From: Bacillus haynesii
Lineage (GTDB): Bacteria > Bacillota > Bacilli > Bacillales > Bacillaceae
Direction: 5' to 3'
DNA: 64,000 bases
NCBI RefSeq assembly: GCF_001969855.1
Contig: NZ_MRBL01000001.1
Location: 186,001-250,000, forward strand
The notes below the pieces were generated by a model. The model did not search any database. It saw only the letters and a list, made by a program, of their open reading frames with translations, and was not told where the DNA came from. Shown here piece after piece: positions 7,773-17,916 of the stretch. A program made the translations under genes and the position numbers. The stretch's first letter is position 1. Each line of letters starts with the position of its first letter.

Positions 7773-7922
7773 ATGTTAAATAAGCTAAGAATGTTGTATG
7801 AAAAAACAACAATGAAGTGGCTGCTCAACACTTCCTATTACTTTCTCATTCTGGTGCTGCTGTTTTTAATTTACGGATTCCATACAGCAAATACAGGTTC
7901 ATATATTTATAATGACTTTTAA
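7773..7922 (+). CDS. dltX: DltX, small membrane protein of teichoic acid D-alanylation
   Basis: A 49-residue protein with one membrane segment (about residues 18-38, [18 protein letters not shown]) and the C-terminal motif SYIYNDF. The conserved acidic/aromatic tail is typical of DltX, which supports transfer of D-alanine across the membrane to lipoteichoic and wall teichoic acids. The ribosome site GGAAAGGAAAAG precedes ATG 7773. Its stop overlaps an upstream ATG candidate for dltA. First gene of the dlt operon. Confidence 0.9.
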   Translation: MLNKLRMLYEKTTMKWLLNTSYYFLILVLLFLIYGFHTANTGSYIYNDF

Positions 7923-7936
7923 TGGAGAAAAAAACA

Positions 7937-9445
7937 ATGAAACTGATCGAAACAATTAAAAAATACGCGCAAACACAACCCGATACCCTTGCTTTTGTGA
8001 ATGAAGAAGAAAAGCTGACATACGGAGAGCTTTGGTCACAATCTGAGCGCCTTGCCGCAAGGATTCAAAGCGAAGCTTTAACAGATGCTTCTCCGATCAT
8101 TGTCTACGGACATATGAAACCGGTCATGGCGGTTTCTTTCCTGGCTTGCGTGAAAGCCGGCCATCCGTACATTCCAGTTGACGTATCGATTCCGGCAGAC
8201 CGGATTCTGAAAATCATCAACAGTTCAAAAGCCGAGCTTTTGCTCAATAATTCAGGCACTTCGGTTGACACGGGAGATGCCTTCATTTCCGTAGTGGAAC
8301 CGGGTGTTCTTGAAGGAGACGGGGTGCCGGAGACAGATCCCGCACGCTGGGTTGATGGTGAAGACACCTTTTACATTATCTACACATCCGGAAGCACGGG
8401 AAATCCAAAAGGCGTGCAAATCTCAGCCGGCAACCTTCAGAGCTTCACAGATTGGATCACGAATGACTTTCCGGTGGAAAGCGGCCAAGTGTTCTTAAAT
8501 CAAGCCCCGTTTTCCTTTGATTTATCGGTGATGGATCTTTATCCGTGCCTGCAGTCCGGAGGCACATTGTGGACGGTTACGAAAGACATGATTAACCGGC
8601 CGAAACTGTTGTTTGAAGCGCTGAAACAGTCCAACGTCAACGTCTGGACATCGACGCCTTCATTCGCACAAATGTGCTTGATGGATCCGTCTTATTCGGA
8701 AGAGCTGCTTCCAGAGCTGAGCTTGTTTATGTTCTGCGGAGAAACGCTTCCGGCGTCAGTCGCCAGACAGCTTAAAGAAAGATTTCCAAAGGCTCGTGTT
8801 TTTAACACATACGGCCCGACCGAAGCGACCGTTGCCGTCACTTCCATCGAAGTAACAGACGACGTATTAAACAAGTATTCTTCTCTTCCTGTCGGTTCTG
8901 AAAAGCCGGAAACCGAGATCGTGATCATCAATGAAGACGGAAAAGCCGTCCAAGACGGGGAAAAAGGCGAGATCATTATTACCGGAGCAAGCGTCAGCAA
9001 AGGCTATTTAGGCGAAAAAGCGCTGACGGAAAAAGCGTTTTTCTCTTACAATGGCGTCCCTGCTTATCGCACCGGTGACGCAGGCTACAAAGAAAACGGA
9101 CAGCTGTTCTTCCTCGGAAGACTCGATTTCCAAATTAAACTGCATGGCTACCGGATTGAGCTTGAAGAGATCGAATATCAAATCAATCAGTCCCGGTACG
9201 TGCAGTCGGCGGTCGTTATTCCATTCTACCGCGAGGAGAAAATCGAGTATCTGATCGCTATGATCGTGCCTGCCGAACACGATTTCGAAAAGGAATACCA
9301 GTTAACCAGTGCGATTAAGAAAGATTTGGGCAGCAAGCTGCCGGCCTATATGATTCCGAGAAAATTCATGTATCAAAAAGAGATTCCGATGACAGCAAAC
9401 GGTAAAATCGACCGCAAGAGATTAAAAGAAGAGGTAACTGTATGA
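7937..9445 (+). CDS. dltA: D-alanine--D-alanyl carrier protein ligase DltA
   Basis: A 502-residue adenylate-forming enzyme that activates D-alanine with ATP and loads it onto the phosphopantetheine of DltC in the cytoplasm. Visible motifs: the phosphate loop [11 protein letters not shown] near residues 147-158, [11 protein letters not shown], the YRTGD motif and the C-terminal catalytic lysine motif [10 protein letters not shown]. An in-frame ATG at 7922 overlaps the dltX stop. GGAG at 7924-7927 is correctly spaced for ATG 7937, where B. subtilis DltA also starts (MKL). The end overlaps dltB by 4 nt. Confidence 0.96.
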   Translation: MKLIETIKKYAQTQPDTLAFVNEEEKLTYGELWSQSERLAARIQSEALTDASPIIVYGHMKPVMAVSFLACVKAGHPYIPVDVSIPADRILKIINSSKAELLLNNSGTSVDTGDAFISVVEPGVLEGDGVPETDPARWVDGEDTFYIIYTSGSTGNPKGVQISAGNLQSFTDWITNDFPVESGQVFLNQAPFSFDLSVMDLYPCLQSGGTLWTVTKDMINRPKLLFEALKQSNVNVWTSTPSFAQMCLMDPSYSEELLPELSLFMFCGETLPASVARQLKERFPKARVFNTYGPTEATVAVTSIEVTDDVLNKYSSLPVGSEKPETEIVIINEDGKAVQDGEKGEIIITGASVSKGYLGEKALTEKAFFSYNGVPAYRTGDAGYKENGQLFFLGRLDFQIKLHGYRIELEEIEYQINQSRYVQSAVVIPFYREEKIEYLIAMIVPAEHDFEKEYQLTSAIKKDLGSKLPAYMIPRKFMYQKEIPMTANGKIDRKRLKEEVTV

Positions 9446-10599
9446 CGCCTTATGGTTCATTTCTTTTCTTCATTATATTAGGAATTTTACTGGCGCCGAC
9501 CATCATTCTCGGACTGAACGGAAAAAGCTTCCGCTTATATAATATGGCGGTTTCCGTCCTGGTTCTGGCGCTCATTTTTTCAAACAGCCTGCACGGGCTG
9601 ATCATGCTGTGCCTGTTTACGCTTTGGCAGACGGTTCTGATCAAAGGGTATATCGCCTACCGTCTTAAAGCGAACAGCGGTATCGTATTTTGTCTGGCTG
9701 CAGCAGCTTCTATCCTGCCTCTGGCATTGTCAAAGCTGCTGCCGTTTTTCGCCGTTGACAACTGGGCAACATTTCTCGGAATCTCATATTTAACTTTTAA
9801 AGGGGTTCAGCTCATCATTGAAACCCGTGACGGTCTCATTAAAAAGCAGCTCCCAATCAGCAGACTGCTTTACTTTATTCTCTTTTTTCCAACCATCTCG
9901 TCAGGTCCGATCGACAGGTACCGCCGTTTTGAAAAAGACGATCAGACGGTATGGACGAAGGAGCAATACGAAGAACTGCTTTACAAAGGAATCAATAAAA
10001 TCTTTCTCGGCTTTTTATATAAATTCATTATCGGCTATTGCATTAATACGTATGTCATTATGAAACTGCCGTTTTTGACTTCCGGCAGCTTCTCACATGG
10101 ATTGGCATACATGTATGCGTACAGCCTTTATCTGTTTTTTGATTTTGCCGGCTACACGGCTTTTGCGGTCGGCGTCAGCTATATCATGGGAATCAAATCC
10201 CCTGAAAACTTTAATAAGCCGTTCATCAGCCGCAATATTAAAGATTTCTGGAACCGCTGGCATATGTCGCTTTCCTTCTGGTTCAGAGACTACGTCTTCA
10301 TGCGCTTTGTCCTTTGGATGACGAAGAAAAAATGGATCAAAAACCGGATGGCTGTTTCCAATATCGGATATGTGCTGCTGTTCCTTCTGATGGGCGTCTG
10401 GCACGGCCTTGCCCCACAGTACATCGTCTATGGGCTGTATCACGCGCTGCTCATGGTCGGCTTTAACTTCTTTGAAAAATGGAATAAGAAATACAAGTGG
10501 TGGCCGAACAATAAGTGGACGACAGCCGTCTCAGTTGTGGTGACCTTCCACTTCGTATGTTTTGGATTTTTAATTTTCTCAGGGAGACTAATACACTAA
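9442..10599 (+). CDS. dltB: DltB, MBOAT-family D-alanyl transferase
   Basis: A 385-residue polytopic membrane O-acyltransferase that moves D-alanine from DltC to the outside face for teichoic acid esterification. The MBOAT core is visible: [39 protein letters not shown], and the invariant histidine in GVWHGLAPQ near residue 322. Translation is coupled to dltA by an ATGA overlap. It is a few residues shorter than the B. subtilis protein in one loop. Confidence 0.96.
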   Translation: MTPYGSFLFFIILGILLAPTIILGLNGKSFRLYNMAVSVLVLALIFSNSLHGLIMLCLFTLWQTVLIKGYIAYRLKANSGIVFCLAAAASILPLALSKLLPFFAVDNWATFLGISYLTFKGVQLIIETRDGLIKKQLPISRLLYFILFFPTISSGPIDRYRRFEKDDQTVWTKEQYEELLYKGINKIFLGFLYKFIIGYCINTYVIMKLPFLTSGSFSHGLAYMYAYSLYLFFDFAGYTAFAVGVSYIMGIKSPENFNKPFISRNIKDFWNRWHMSLSFWFRDYVFMRFVLWMTKKKWIKNRMAVSNIGYVLLFLLMGVWHGLAPQYIVYGLYHALLMVGFNFFEKWNKKYKWWPNNKWTTAVSVVVTFHFVCFGFLIFSGRLIH

Positions 10600-10614
10600 A
10601 AGGAGATTTTCATA

Positions 10615-10851
10615 ATGGATTTTAATCAAGAAGTACTTTCAGTTTTAGCAGAGGTATGTCAGGACGATATCGTAAAGGAAAATCCGGATATTGATATATT
10701 CGAAGAGGGAATCCTCGATTCCTTCGGCACGGTGGAATTGCTGCTCGCATTCGAAAGCCACTTTAACATTACAGTGCCGATTACAGAGTTTGACCGGGAT
10801 GCATGGAACACGCCAAATCAAATCATAAAGCAGCTGAATGAGTTGAGATAA
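10615..10851 (+). CDS. dltC: D-alanyl carrier protein DltC
   Basis: A 78-residue acyl-carrier-like protein. Ser36 in the LDSFGTVE motif is the 4'-phosphopantetheine attachment site. It carries D-alanine as a thioester from DltA to DltB. Strongly acidic, as usual for carrier proteins. AAAAGGAG lies before ATG 10615, and the stop overlaps the dltD start by one base. Confidence 0.96.
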   Translation: MDFNQEVLSVLAEVCQDDIVKENPDIDIFEEGILDSFGTVELLLAFESHFNITVPITEFDRDAWNTPNQIIKQLNELR

Positions 10852-12020
10852 TGAAAAAGCGTTTTTTATTCGGGCCAATCATCTTGGCGTTTTTACTTTT
10901 TTTCACCGCGATCTTGATCCCAAATGCATGGCTGGCAAAGCTGGTTCCTAAAGATCGCGTCGAAACTTCAGCTACAGAATTAAACCCGATGATGTTCCAG
11001 GGTATGTATCTTCAGGGCAAAGCGCTTGAAGATCCGAAATATCTTCCGATTTACGGATCATCGGAATTGTCCCGGTTAGATGCATTTCATCCGTCTAACT
11101 ATTTTAAAGTAAACAATCAAGGGTTCACGCCTTACCTGGTCGGGAAAGGCGGTTCACAGTCCTTGATTCACGCGATCAACTTCGCGGCGCAGTCTGATCA
11201 ATTAAAGGGCAAGAAAATCGTTTTCATTATTTCTCCGCAGTGGTTTCAAAAACACGGCTCAGACGAAGCCCACTTTGCGCCGAACTTCTCAGCTTTGCAG
11301 GCATACGATCTTGTGTTCAATCAAAATGTCGATTCCGAGCTGAAGAAAAAAATCATCAAACGCATGCTTAAATATCATGCAGTGAAGAATGACGCTCTGC
11401 TTTCAGCCCTTTTTAAAGCCGAGCTCGATCAGGACAAAGTGGCGCTGTCTCTTCTGACGCCGCCGGCAAAAGCTTACCAAAGCATTCTGGAGAAAAAGGA
11501 CATCTATTATTCCATGGTTGAAGGAAACGGACCGAAGCGGACCATTTCCCAAGATGTAAAAAACAAATCGTGGGATGAATTAAAGCAGATGGCCGAAAAG
11601 GTCGGCGCCAAAGAATCCCGCAACAATGAGTATAAAATCTCAAACGGCGTTTATAAGAAATTGAAGGCGAAGCTGAAAAAGCTTAAAGGCCATAATAAAA
11701 TGATGAACTATGCCGAGTCCGTCGAGTTCCATGATTTCCATCTCATGATGGATGTTTTGAAAGAATCCGGCGCAGAACCGCTGTTCATCTCGGTTCCGGT
11801 CCACGGCAAATTTTACGACTATACCGGCTTCCCTAAAAAAGGCCGGACAGATTTCTATAAAAAGATCAAAAAAGAAATCGAACAAGAAGGCTTTCAAGTT
11901 GCTGATTTAACGAATCATGAATATGATCCATACTTCCTGAAAGATACGCTCCACCTTGGCTGGAAAGGCTGGGTTTACGTCGATCAGGAGATCGAAGCTT
12001 TTTATAAAAAATCATCATAA
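10851..12020 (+). CDS. dltD: DltD, teichoic acid D-alanyl transfer protein
   Basis: A 389-residue protein with an N-terminal membrane anchor (about residues 5-22) and an external SGNH/GDSL-like catalytic domain. The nucleophile motif is GSSEL near residue 70 and the Asp-His motif is DTLHLGW near residue 366. DltD completes D-alanine transfer to lipoteichoic acid outside the membrane. It is the last gene of the operon here: dltE, present in B. subtilis between dltD and ilvK, is absent, and a terminator follows at once. Confidence 0.95.
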   Translation: MKKRFLFGPIILAFLLFFTAILIPNAWLAKLVPKDRVETSATELNPMMFQGMYLQGKALEDPKYLPIYGSSELSRLDAFHPSNYFKVNNQGFTPYLVGKGGSQSLIHAINFAAQSDQLKGKKIVFIISPQWFQKHGSDEAHFAPNFSALQAYDLVFNQNVDSELKKKIIKRMLKYHAVKNDALLSALFKAELDQDKVALSLLTPPAKAYQSILEKKDIYYSMVEGNGPKRTISQDVKNKSWDELKQMAEKVGAKESRNNEYKISNGVYKKLKAKLKKLKGHNKMMNYAESVEFHDFHLMMDVLKESGAEPLFISVPVHGKFYDYTGFPKKGRTDFYKKIKKEIEQEGFQVADLTNHEYDPYFLKDTLHLGWKGWVYVDQEIEAFYKKSS

Positions 12021-12052
12021 AAAAGGATTCCCCTATAGGGAGTCCTTTTTTT
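12019..12052 (+). terminator. Terminator of the dlt operon
   Basis: AAAGGATTCCC pairs with GGGAGTCCTTT (one G-U pair), loop CTATA, followed by a run of seven T. Confidence 0.9.
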
Positions 12053-12096
12053 GTCTGATTTAAATTTTTAAAGTTTCCAAAAATTCTATTTTACAA

Positions 12097-12111
12097 ATTT
12101 CTCTGAAATCT
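12097..12111. promoter_or_regulatory. Candidate CodY box upstream of ilvK
   Basis: ATTTCTCTGAAATCT matches 11 of 15 positions of AATTTTCWGAAAATT and abuts the -35 of the ilvK promoter. CodY control of branched-chain amino acid genes is established in Bacillus; this particular site is inference. Confidence 0.4.
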
Positions 12112-12112
12112 A

Positions 12113-12140
12113 TTGCGATTATCAAGAGAAGGTTTAAAAT
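12113..12140 (+). promoter_or_regulatory. SigA-type promoter of ilvK
   Basis: -35 TTGCGA (12113-12118), 16-nt spacer, -10 TAAAAT (12135-12140), 46 nt before the start codon. Confidence 0.6.
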
Positions 12141-12185
12141 AGAAGATAAATATTTTTTGGAAAAAGACTAGAAACGGCAGGGAGA

Positions 12186-13283
12186 ATGAATATGACAAAA
12201 CCAACGATCAGCGTACAGCTCAGTACAGCAAAAAAGCAAAAGCCAGAGGCTGACAAGCTCGAATTCGGCCGGACCTTTACCGACCACATGTTTATCATGG
12301 ACTATACGGCTGAAAACGGCTGGCACGATCCGAGAATCGTTCCTTACCAGCCGATTGAAATGGACCCGGCTGCAATGGTTTACCACTACGGACAATCCGT
12401 TTTTGAAGGGTTAAAAGCTTACTTATCAAGCGAAGGCAGAGTTCTTTTGTTCAGGCCTGAAAAAAACTTCGAGAGACTCAATAAATCCAACGACCGCCTC
12501 TGCATTCCGCGGGTTGATCCAGACACCGTTCTGGAAGGGCTGAAGCAGCTGGTACAGATCGACAAAGAATGGATTCCTCAAGCTGAGGGGACGTCCCTTT
12601 ATATCCGTCCGTTCATTATTTCAACGGAACCGTACCTCGGCGTCGCCCCGTCCAATATGTATAAAATGCTGATCATTTTATCGCCGGTCGGATCTTATTA
12701 CAAAGAAGGCATCCGCCCTGTGAAAATTGCCGTTGAAAGCGAATTTGTCCGCGCTGTGGCAGGCGGTACAGGCAATGCGAAAACGGCCGGAAACTACGCG
12801 GCGAGCCTGAAGGCTCAGGAAGTGGCGGAAAGCAAAGGCTTCTCACAAGTGCTATGGCTTGACGGAGTTGAAAAGAAATACATTGAAGAAGTAGGCAGCA
12901 TGAACATCTTCTTCAAAATCAGCGGTGAAATTGTCACTCCGGCTCTGAACGGAAGCATTTTGGAAGGCATTACGAGAAACTCCGTCATCCATCTGCTAAA
13001 ACAATGGGGACTCTCCGTAACAGAAAGAAAAATTTCAGTTGATGAACTGGTTCAGGCTCACAAAGACGGCCTGCTTGAAGAAGCATTCGGTACCGGAACC
13101 GCCGCTGTCATTTCCCCGGTCGGCGAGCTGATCTGGAAAGACGAAAGCCTTGTGATCAACAACGGGCAAACAGGAGAAATCGCCAAAAGGCTCTACCAAA
13201 CGATTACCGGTATTCAAAAAGGCGCTTTGCCTGACACATTCGGCTGGACAGTTGAAGTTGATAAAGTCAGCCAGTCCTGCTAA
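12186..13283 (+). CDS. ilvK: Branched-chain amino acid aminotransferase IlvK (YwaA)
   Basis: A 365-residue PLP-dependent fold-type IV transaminase interconverting leucine, isoleucine and valine with their 2-oxo acids. The catalytic lysine is expected in GNAKTAGNY near residue 199. [10 protein letters not shown] and the GTAAVISPV phosphate-binding segment are present. Length and position downstream of dlt match B. subtilis ywaA/ilvK. ATG 12186 is chosen; [10 protein letters not shown] is two codons further in and is the other option. It is likely monocistronic. Confidence 0.95.
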   Translation: MNMTKPTISVQLSTAKKQKPEADKLEFGRTFTDHMFIMDYTAENGWHDPRIVPYQPIEMDPAAMVYHYGQSVFEGLKAYLSSEGRVLLFRPEKNFERLNKSNDRLCIPRVDPDTVLEGLKQLVQIDKEWIPQAEGTSLYIRPFIISTEPYLGVAPSNMYKMLIILSPVGSYYKEGIRPVKIAVESEFVRAVAGGTGNAKTAGNYAASLKAQEVAESKGFSQVLWLDGVEKKYIEEVGSMNIFFKISGEIVTPALNGSILEGITRNSVIHLLKQWGLSVTERKISVDELVQAHKDGLLEEAFGTGTAAVISPVGELIWKDESLVINNGQTGEIAKRLYQTITGIQKGALPDTFGWTVEVDKVSQSC

Positions 13284-13290
13284 GCGGTTT

Positions 13291-13318
13291 AAGCTCTCTT
13301 TTGCAAAAAAGAGGGCTT
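13291..13318 (+). terminator. Possible terminator after ilvK
   Basis: AAGCTCTCTTTT pairs imperfectly with AAAAAGAGGGCTT over a short loop. The T-run is missing, so support is moderate. Confidence 0.5.
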
Positions 13319-13516
13319 GCACCCTTATCGCGAAACTTGCCGGCGGCAGGCTATGTTTCTACACCCACTCACCTCTTTTTCATTCCGCCTTGTCAATCCT
13401 CTCGCACAAAACGATTCCATTTTATATATTTTATGTTAAAATTATCAATAACCATACCGGAAAGGAGAGATTATCCGTTCTCATGTAACATGCAAATCAA
13501 GAAAGGACGCTGAACG

Positions 13517-14779
13517 ATGGATCAAACAAAATTGAGCGTCTGGGAAAAGAATTACACGTTCCTTTTCATCTCCAGGCTAATCAAAATCTCGGCTGACTGT
13601 TTTGCCTTCAACTCTATTTTATGGTTTTTAATCTTTGACGGAAAAGGTGCAATCGGCACCTCCCTGCTTCTTGCCGTCACTTTCCTCCCCGAGGCCTTTT
13701 TGGCGCCGATTACAGGGCCATTAGTCAAAAGAAGCGCCCTGAAATTCTGGATGTATTTTTCGGATTTAACAAGGGCAGCCGTCGTCATTACAATACCGAT
13801 TTGCTACTTAAACGGCTTTTCACCGATGTGGTTTGTATTAGGACTCATGATCATCCATTCGGCAACAGGGGCGACATATAACCCGGCGTCAATTACGCTG
13901 ATTCCGCAGATCGTGAACGAAAATCTCATCCAAAAAGCCAATGCGATTCTCCAGTCTTCTTCAGAAATCATCAGGCTGGGAGCCGTTACATTGTGCGGGG
14001 TGCTGCTGACTTTTATCGGGCCTGCAACGACTTTGGTCTTTTCATTTATCTTTTATATCATATCGGGCCTATTCGTGCTTTGCATCAAATACAGCATCAC
14101 CCGGAATCAATCACAATCTGAGTCTCTTGCTCAAAGGGGTACATATTTTGCGAGATTAAAAAGAGGATTTACATTGGTGAAAAACCACAAAATATTATAT
14201 CCGCTGGCGATTTATTGCATCTTCATGAACCTGGCGGCATCGCCTTGGGAAGCCCTTTCTGCGGTATATGTTGCAGAGGATTTAAACGGAACGCCGTTCA
14301 TCCACTCGCTGCTGAAGGCTACGACGGCAGGAGGAGCATTTTTACTCGGATTTATCCTTGCAAAAGTAAAAATCAACAGGTACGGACTCCTTTTTATTAC
14401 GGCAGGCATTCTTGAAGGGGCAGCTTATTTTATCGCAGGACTGAATACTTTCCTGCCGCTCGTATTTCTCGCCGCCTTTGCATTCGGGGCAGCCATCAGC
14501 TCGATCAATGTCCCCGAATTCACGATTATCCAGACATCTGTCGAAGGGGATGATCAGCCTCAAGTGTTTGCAGTCATCCATATGATCACAAATCTATCGC
14601 TTCCTTTAGGGGCAATTGCCTGCGGGTATGCCGCAAAAATGCTTGGTGCAGGGAGCGTGATCGCAATCGGCGGCTTCATCGAAATCATTGCGGGTATCGG
14701 CATCCTCATATTTACTCAGCTTGCCAAAGCCCGGCGGTCAGATCTGATAAAAGAAAAAGAAGCGAGCGCAAATATGTAG
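13517..14779 (+). CDS. MFS transporter (MFS_3 / EntS-like exporter)
   Basis: A 420-residue, twelve-segment major facilitator protein that resembles the MFS_3 group of exporters. Its N-terminus KNYTFLFISRLIKISAD and the A-type loop ITGPLVKRSALKFW are typical of this group. The substrate cannot be read from sequence. AGAAAGGACG precedes ATG 13517. The gene stands alone: ilvK upstream appears terminated, and downstream lies the convergent lic operon. Confidence 0.88.
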   Translation: MDQTKLSVWEKNYTFLFISRLIKISADCFAFNSILWFLIFDGKGAIGTSLLLAVTFLPEAFLAPITGPLVKRSALKFWMYFSDLTRAAVVITIPICYLNGFSPMWFVLGLMIIHSATGATYNPASITLIPQIVNENLIQKANAILQSSSEIIRLGAVTLCGVLLTFIGPATTLVFSFIFYIISGLFVLCIKYSITRNQSQSESLAQRGTYFARLKRGFTLVKNHKILYPLAIYCIFMNLAASPWEALSAVYVAEDLNGTPFIHSLLKATTAGGAFLLGFILAKVKINRYGLLFITAGILEGAAYFIAGLNTFLPLVFLAAFAFGAAISSINVPEFTIIQTSVEGDDQPQVFAVIHMITNLSLPLGAIACGYAAKMLGAGSVIAIGGFIEIIAGIGILIFTQLAKARRSDLIKEKEASANM

Positions 14780-14836
14780 TATGAATGGGGTCGCTGCTGT
14801 TTCGCCAGGTCAGGCGGGGCGGTGTCTATAACAATG

Positions 14837-14865
14837 AAAAGGTTCCGGCTGACTCACCGGAACCT
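14837..14865 (-). terminator. Terminator of the lic operon
   Basis: Perfect 9-bp stem AGGTTCCGG (14840-14848) / CCGGAACCT (14857-14865), followed on the minus strand by TTTT. It probably also stops the converging MFS transcript. Confidence 0.82.
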
Positions 14866-14876
14866 CAAATCTGTTC

Positions 14877-16205
14877 CTATGCTTCTACAGATCTAAAAAA
14901 CTGCGGAAGATGCTCTTTATGCGCTTCAAGCATTTCGTCCAGTATTTGTTTCGCAATTTTGTCGGACGGAACGAGCGGGTTGATTGTCATGGCCACAAGT
15001 GCGGTGTTGTAATCGCCTGTAACAGCCGCTTCAGCCGCAATGCGTTCGAATGATTTGATTTGCTGGACAAGACCTCTTACGGTGACAGGCAAATCCCCGA
15101 CCGCGATCGGTTTCGGCCCGTTTTTCGTCATGACACAGTTGACTTCTACTGCGGAGTCATCCGGAATGCTCGCGATCGCTCCGTTATTCATCGTATTGAC
15201 AGGTTGAATGTCATGCTTGTCATTGAAAATCGAGCTGATCAAGTTGCAGGCAGCATCACTGTAATATGCGCCGCCGCGCTTTTCAAGTTGGGGCGGTTTG
15301 ATCGCCAGCTCCGGATCTTTATACAGCTCAAACAATTCCTTTTCAACTTGCTGAACGACCTCTGCACGCGTTCCTTCCGTTTTTGAAGCCTCCAGTTCAT
15401 GTTCAAGCATTTCCTGTGTTTTATAGTAGTAGCGGTGGTAGCCGCACGGAATCAGGCCGAGGCCGCGGATAAAGTCGGGTTCCCATGATTCTCCGGAGAT
15501 ATTTTTCATCGTCATCGCATTTTCAGGATCTGCCATCGCTTCGATCACTTTGTCTTTGACGCTGACGCCGTCAAGGAAAACGTCGAGTCCGAAAACCATA
15601 TGATTTAATCCTGCAAATTGAATGTCTATGCGGTTTTCATCAACATCGAGCGCTTTTGCAACCCCCATCTTCATGCCGATCGGCACATTGCAGAGCCCGA
15701 CGACTTTTTTCAAATTAGAATAGCGGAGCAGCGCTTCGGTCACCATGCCTGCCGGGTTGGTAAAGTTGACAAGCCACGCGTCAGGGCACAGTTCTTCGAT
15801 GTCTTTTGCAATCTCGAGGATGACCGGAATGGTGCGAAGTCCTTTGAAAAGACCGCCCGGGCCATTTGTTTCCTGACCGATCACCCCGTATTTTAATGGA
15901 ATTCGTTCATCTTTTGCTCTCGCTTCGAGCAAGCCGACGCGGAATTGCGTCGTGACAAAATCAGCGTCTTTTAAAGCCTCCCTGCGGTCGAGCGTCAGAT
16001 GGACTTCGATCGGGACGCCTGCTTTTTCGACCATTCGCTTCGCCAGCGTGCCGACGATATTGAGTTTTTCTTCCCCTTCCGGTATATCGACGAGCCAGAG
16101 CTCGCTGACCGGAAGTTCGTCATGCCGTTTGATTAATCCCTCGACCAGCTCGGGCGTATAACTCGAACCTCCGCCAATTGTTACGATTTTCAATCCTTTT
16201 TTCAT
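14877..16205 (-). CDS. licH: 6-phospho-beta-glucosidase LicH (GH4)
   Basis: A 442-residue glycoside hydrolase family 4 enzyme that splits phosphorylated cellobiose or lichenan oligosaccharides after PTS uptake, using NAD+ and a divalent metal. The N-terminal Rossmann motif GGGSSYTPEL is clear. Metal-site cysteine and histidine motifs VGLCNVPIG and GLNHMVF follow. GGAGGTGTCAATTG precedes ATG 16205, which overlaps the licA stop as ATGA; a TTG one codon upstream is less well placed. Last gene of licBCAH. Confidence 0.95.
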   Translation of the reverse strand: MKKGLKIVTIGGGSSYTPELVEGLIKRHDELPVSELWLVDIPEGEEKLNIVGTLAKRMVEKAGVPIEVHLTLDRREALKDADFVTTQFRVGLLEARAKDERIPLKYGVIGQETNGPGGLFKGLRTIPVILEIAKDIEELCPDAWLVNFTNPAGMVTEALLRYSNLKKVVGLCNVPIGMKMGVAKALDVDENRIDIQFAGLNHMVFGLDVFLDGVSVKDKVIEAMADPENAMTMKNISGESWEPDFIRGLGLIPCGYHRYYYKTQEMLEHELEASKTEGTRAEVVQQVEKELFELYKDPELAIKPPQLEKRGGAYYSDAACNLISSIFNDKHDIQPVNTMNNGAIASIPDDSAVEVNCVMTKNGPKPIAVGDLPVTVRGLVQQIKSFERIAAEAAVTGDYNTALVAMTINPLVPSDKIAKQILDEMLEAHKEHLPQFFRSVEA

Positions 16206-16534
16206 CAATTGACACCTCCGTGGACATTCATTTTTTCATAAAGCTCGACAATCTCCGCGGCCAAATCTTTCATGGTCATCGCATTCATTAAATGATCTTG
16301 GGCATGAATCATGAGCAGTGAAGGTTCGGTTTTTGTCCCCTTCGCTTCATTTTGAATCAAAGCTGTCTGAAAGTGATGCGCCTTGATCAGTTCTTCGTCA
16401 GCTGCCCGGATCTTTTCTTTTGCAGCTGCGAAATCTCCCTTTTTGGCTTCAGCTATCGCTTCCATGCAAAAGCTCCTGCCGTTCCCTCCGTGAAGGATAA
16501 TTTGAAATATCGTTCGTTCCAATTCCTCGGACAT
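16205..16534 (-). CDS. licA: PTS lichenan/cellobiose-specific IIA component LicA
   Basis: A 109-residue IIA protein of the lactose/cellobiose PTS family; it takes phosphate from HPr and passes it to LicB. The active-site region [10 protein letters not shown] is present near residues 77-86. All-helical and acidic as usual. AAAAGGGGTG precedes ATG 16534. It overlaps licH by 4 nt. Confidence 0.93.
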   Translation of the reverse strand: MSEELERTIFQIILHGGNGRSFCMEAIAEAKKGDFAAAKEKIRAADEELIKAHHFQTALIQNEAKGTKTEPSLLMIHAQDHLMNAMTMKDLAAEIVELYEKMNVHGGVN

Positions 16535-16549
16535 CTTGGCACCCCTTTT

Positions 16550-17902
16550 CTATACACTGGCCTGTTGGCCGTCGGTTGCAGCCGTTCCGGCATCCAGCTC
16601 GCTCTCTTCTTTCAGTTTTTGTTTATCCCACATTCTAAAGAACGGATAGTATACGACAAACGAGATCAACAGGTTGATCAGCTGCATGACCGCTCCGGAA
16701 ATTTTCCCTCCTGTTGCCAAATACCCGGAGAAGCCGGGCGGCATCGTCCACGGCACCGCAATCCCAGCCGGCTTTGCGACAAGACCTGTGCTCATTCCAA
16801 TATAGGTTGCTGTTATCATGAACAGCGGCGACACGATGAACGGGATCAACAGCATCGGATTCATGACGATCGGCATGCCGAAGATAATCGGTTCGTTGAT
16901 GTTAAAAACAGCGGGACCGATAGCGAGTCTGCCGAGCTGTTTCATTTGCTTGCTTCGCGCCCTAAGAAACATCGTAATGACCAAAGCCAAAGTAGCACCG
17001 CTGCCGCCGATGTTAATCCAAATCTCAAAAAACTGCGTCGTAAATATGTTCGGGAGCACTTCACCGGCTTGGAAAGCGAGACGGTTTTCGTCCATCGCTC
17101 CGTACCAGATCGGCGACATCACTCCGCCGACAATGTTTGCTCCATGGAGGCCGCAGGACCACAGCAGCATTTTTACAGTTTCAGCAATAAGGCTTCCGCC
17201 GAGACTGCCGCCAAGAACGGACAGAGGCGTGCCTAAAAGGACGTTGACGACATTATGGAGGCTTTCAAACGGCGTCATCTCAATTAAAAGGCGCGCTGCC
17301 CAGATCGAGCCGATAACGGCGAAGCCCGGAATCAGAGCGATAAATGATTTGCTGACAGCCGGTGGCACGCCGTCCGGCATTTTGACGACAATATCCTTTT
17401 GAACGACCCAGCGGTAAACCTCAGTGGAGAACATCGCGATCAGCATGCCGACAAACAGACCTTTGCTTCCCATTAATGAAATCGGGATGCCGCCTGACAC
17501 TAAAATTTCCTCTGTTGCGCCTTCAGGTGTAAACGGAATCTGGTAGGGGGTCGCAAGCAGAAAAGCTGCTACGGCAATGGCGCCCGATGACAGAGCATCG
17601 ATATCGTATTTCTCCGCCAGGCGGTACGCGATGCCGAACGTTGCGATCAGAGCCATAATGTCAAAGCTGACATTAACCGGGTAACTTAATTTCTCAGCCC
17701 ATTGATCGCCGAAAATCCCCGCCATGAATTCCGGATATCCCGGAATCGGCAAATTGGCTAAAATGAGAAACAGCGATCCGATAATGATTAATGGCATGGT
17801 CAGAATAATACCGTCTCTGAGAGCCTGCAAATGGCGCTGAGCGGCAATTCTGCCGGCAACCGGCATGACCTTCTCCTCTAAAAACGCATTAAACTTATTC
17901 AC
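16550..17902 (-). CDS. licC: PTS lichenan/cellobiose-specific IIC permease LicC
   Basis: A 450-residue membrane component of the Lac-family PTS that translocates beta-glucosides such as lichenan oligomers and cellobiose. About ten hydrophobic segments and the family motif FNINEPIIFGMPIVMNP near residue 330 are visible. Start is GTG 17902 behind AAAGGAGG. It lies between licB and licA in the expected order. Confidence 0.94.
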   Translation of the reverse strand: MNKFNAFLEEKVMPVAGRIAAQRHLQALRDGIILTMPLIIIGSLFLILANLPIPGYPEFMAGIFGDQWAEKLSYPVNVSFDIMALIATFGIAYRLAEKYDIDALSSGAIAVAAFLLATPYQIPFTPEGATEEILVSGGIPISLMGSKGLFVGMLIAMFSTEVYRWVVQKDIVVKMPDGVPPAVSKSFIALIPGFAVIGSIWAARLLIEMTPFESLHNVVNVLLGTPLSVLGGSLGGSLIAETVKMLLWSCGLHGANIVGGVMSPIWYGAMDENRLAFQAGEVLPNIFTTQFFEIWINIGGSGATLALVITMFLRARSKQMKQLGRLAIGPAVFNINEPIIFGMPIVMNPMLLIPFIVSPLFMITATYIGMSTGLVAKPAGIAVPWTMPPGFSGYLATGGKISGAVMQLINLLISFVVYYPFFRMWDKQKLKEESELDAGTAATDGQQASV

Positions 17903-17916
17903 CTGTGCCGCCTCCT

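Noticed and set aside
16352-17236. 294-residue open frame on the plus strand
   Set aside because: Antisense to licA and licC, which are clear PTS genes; composition and lack of domains mark it as a shadow.
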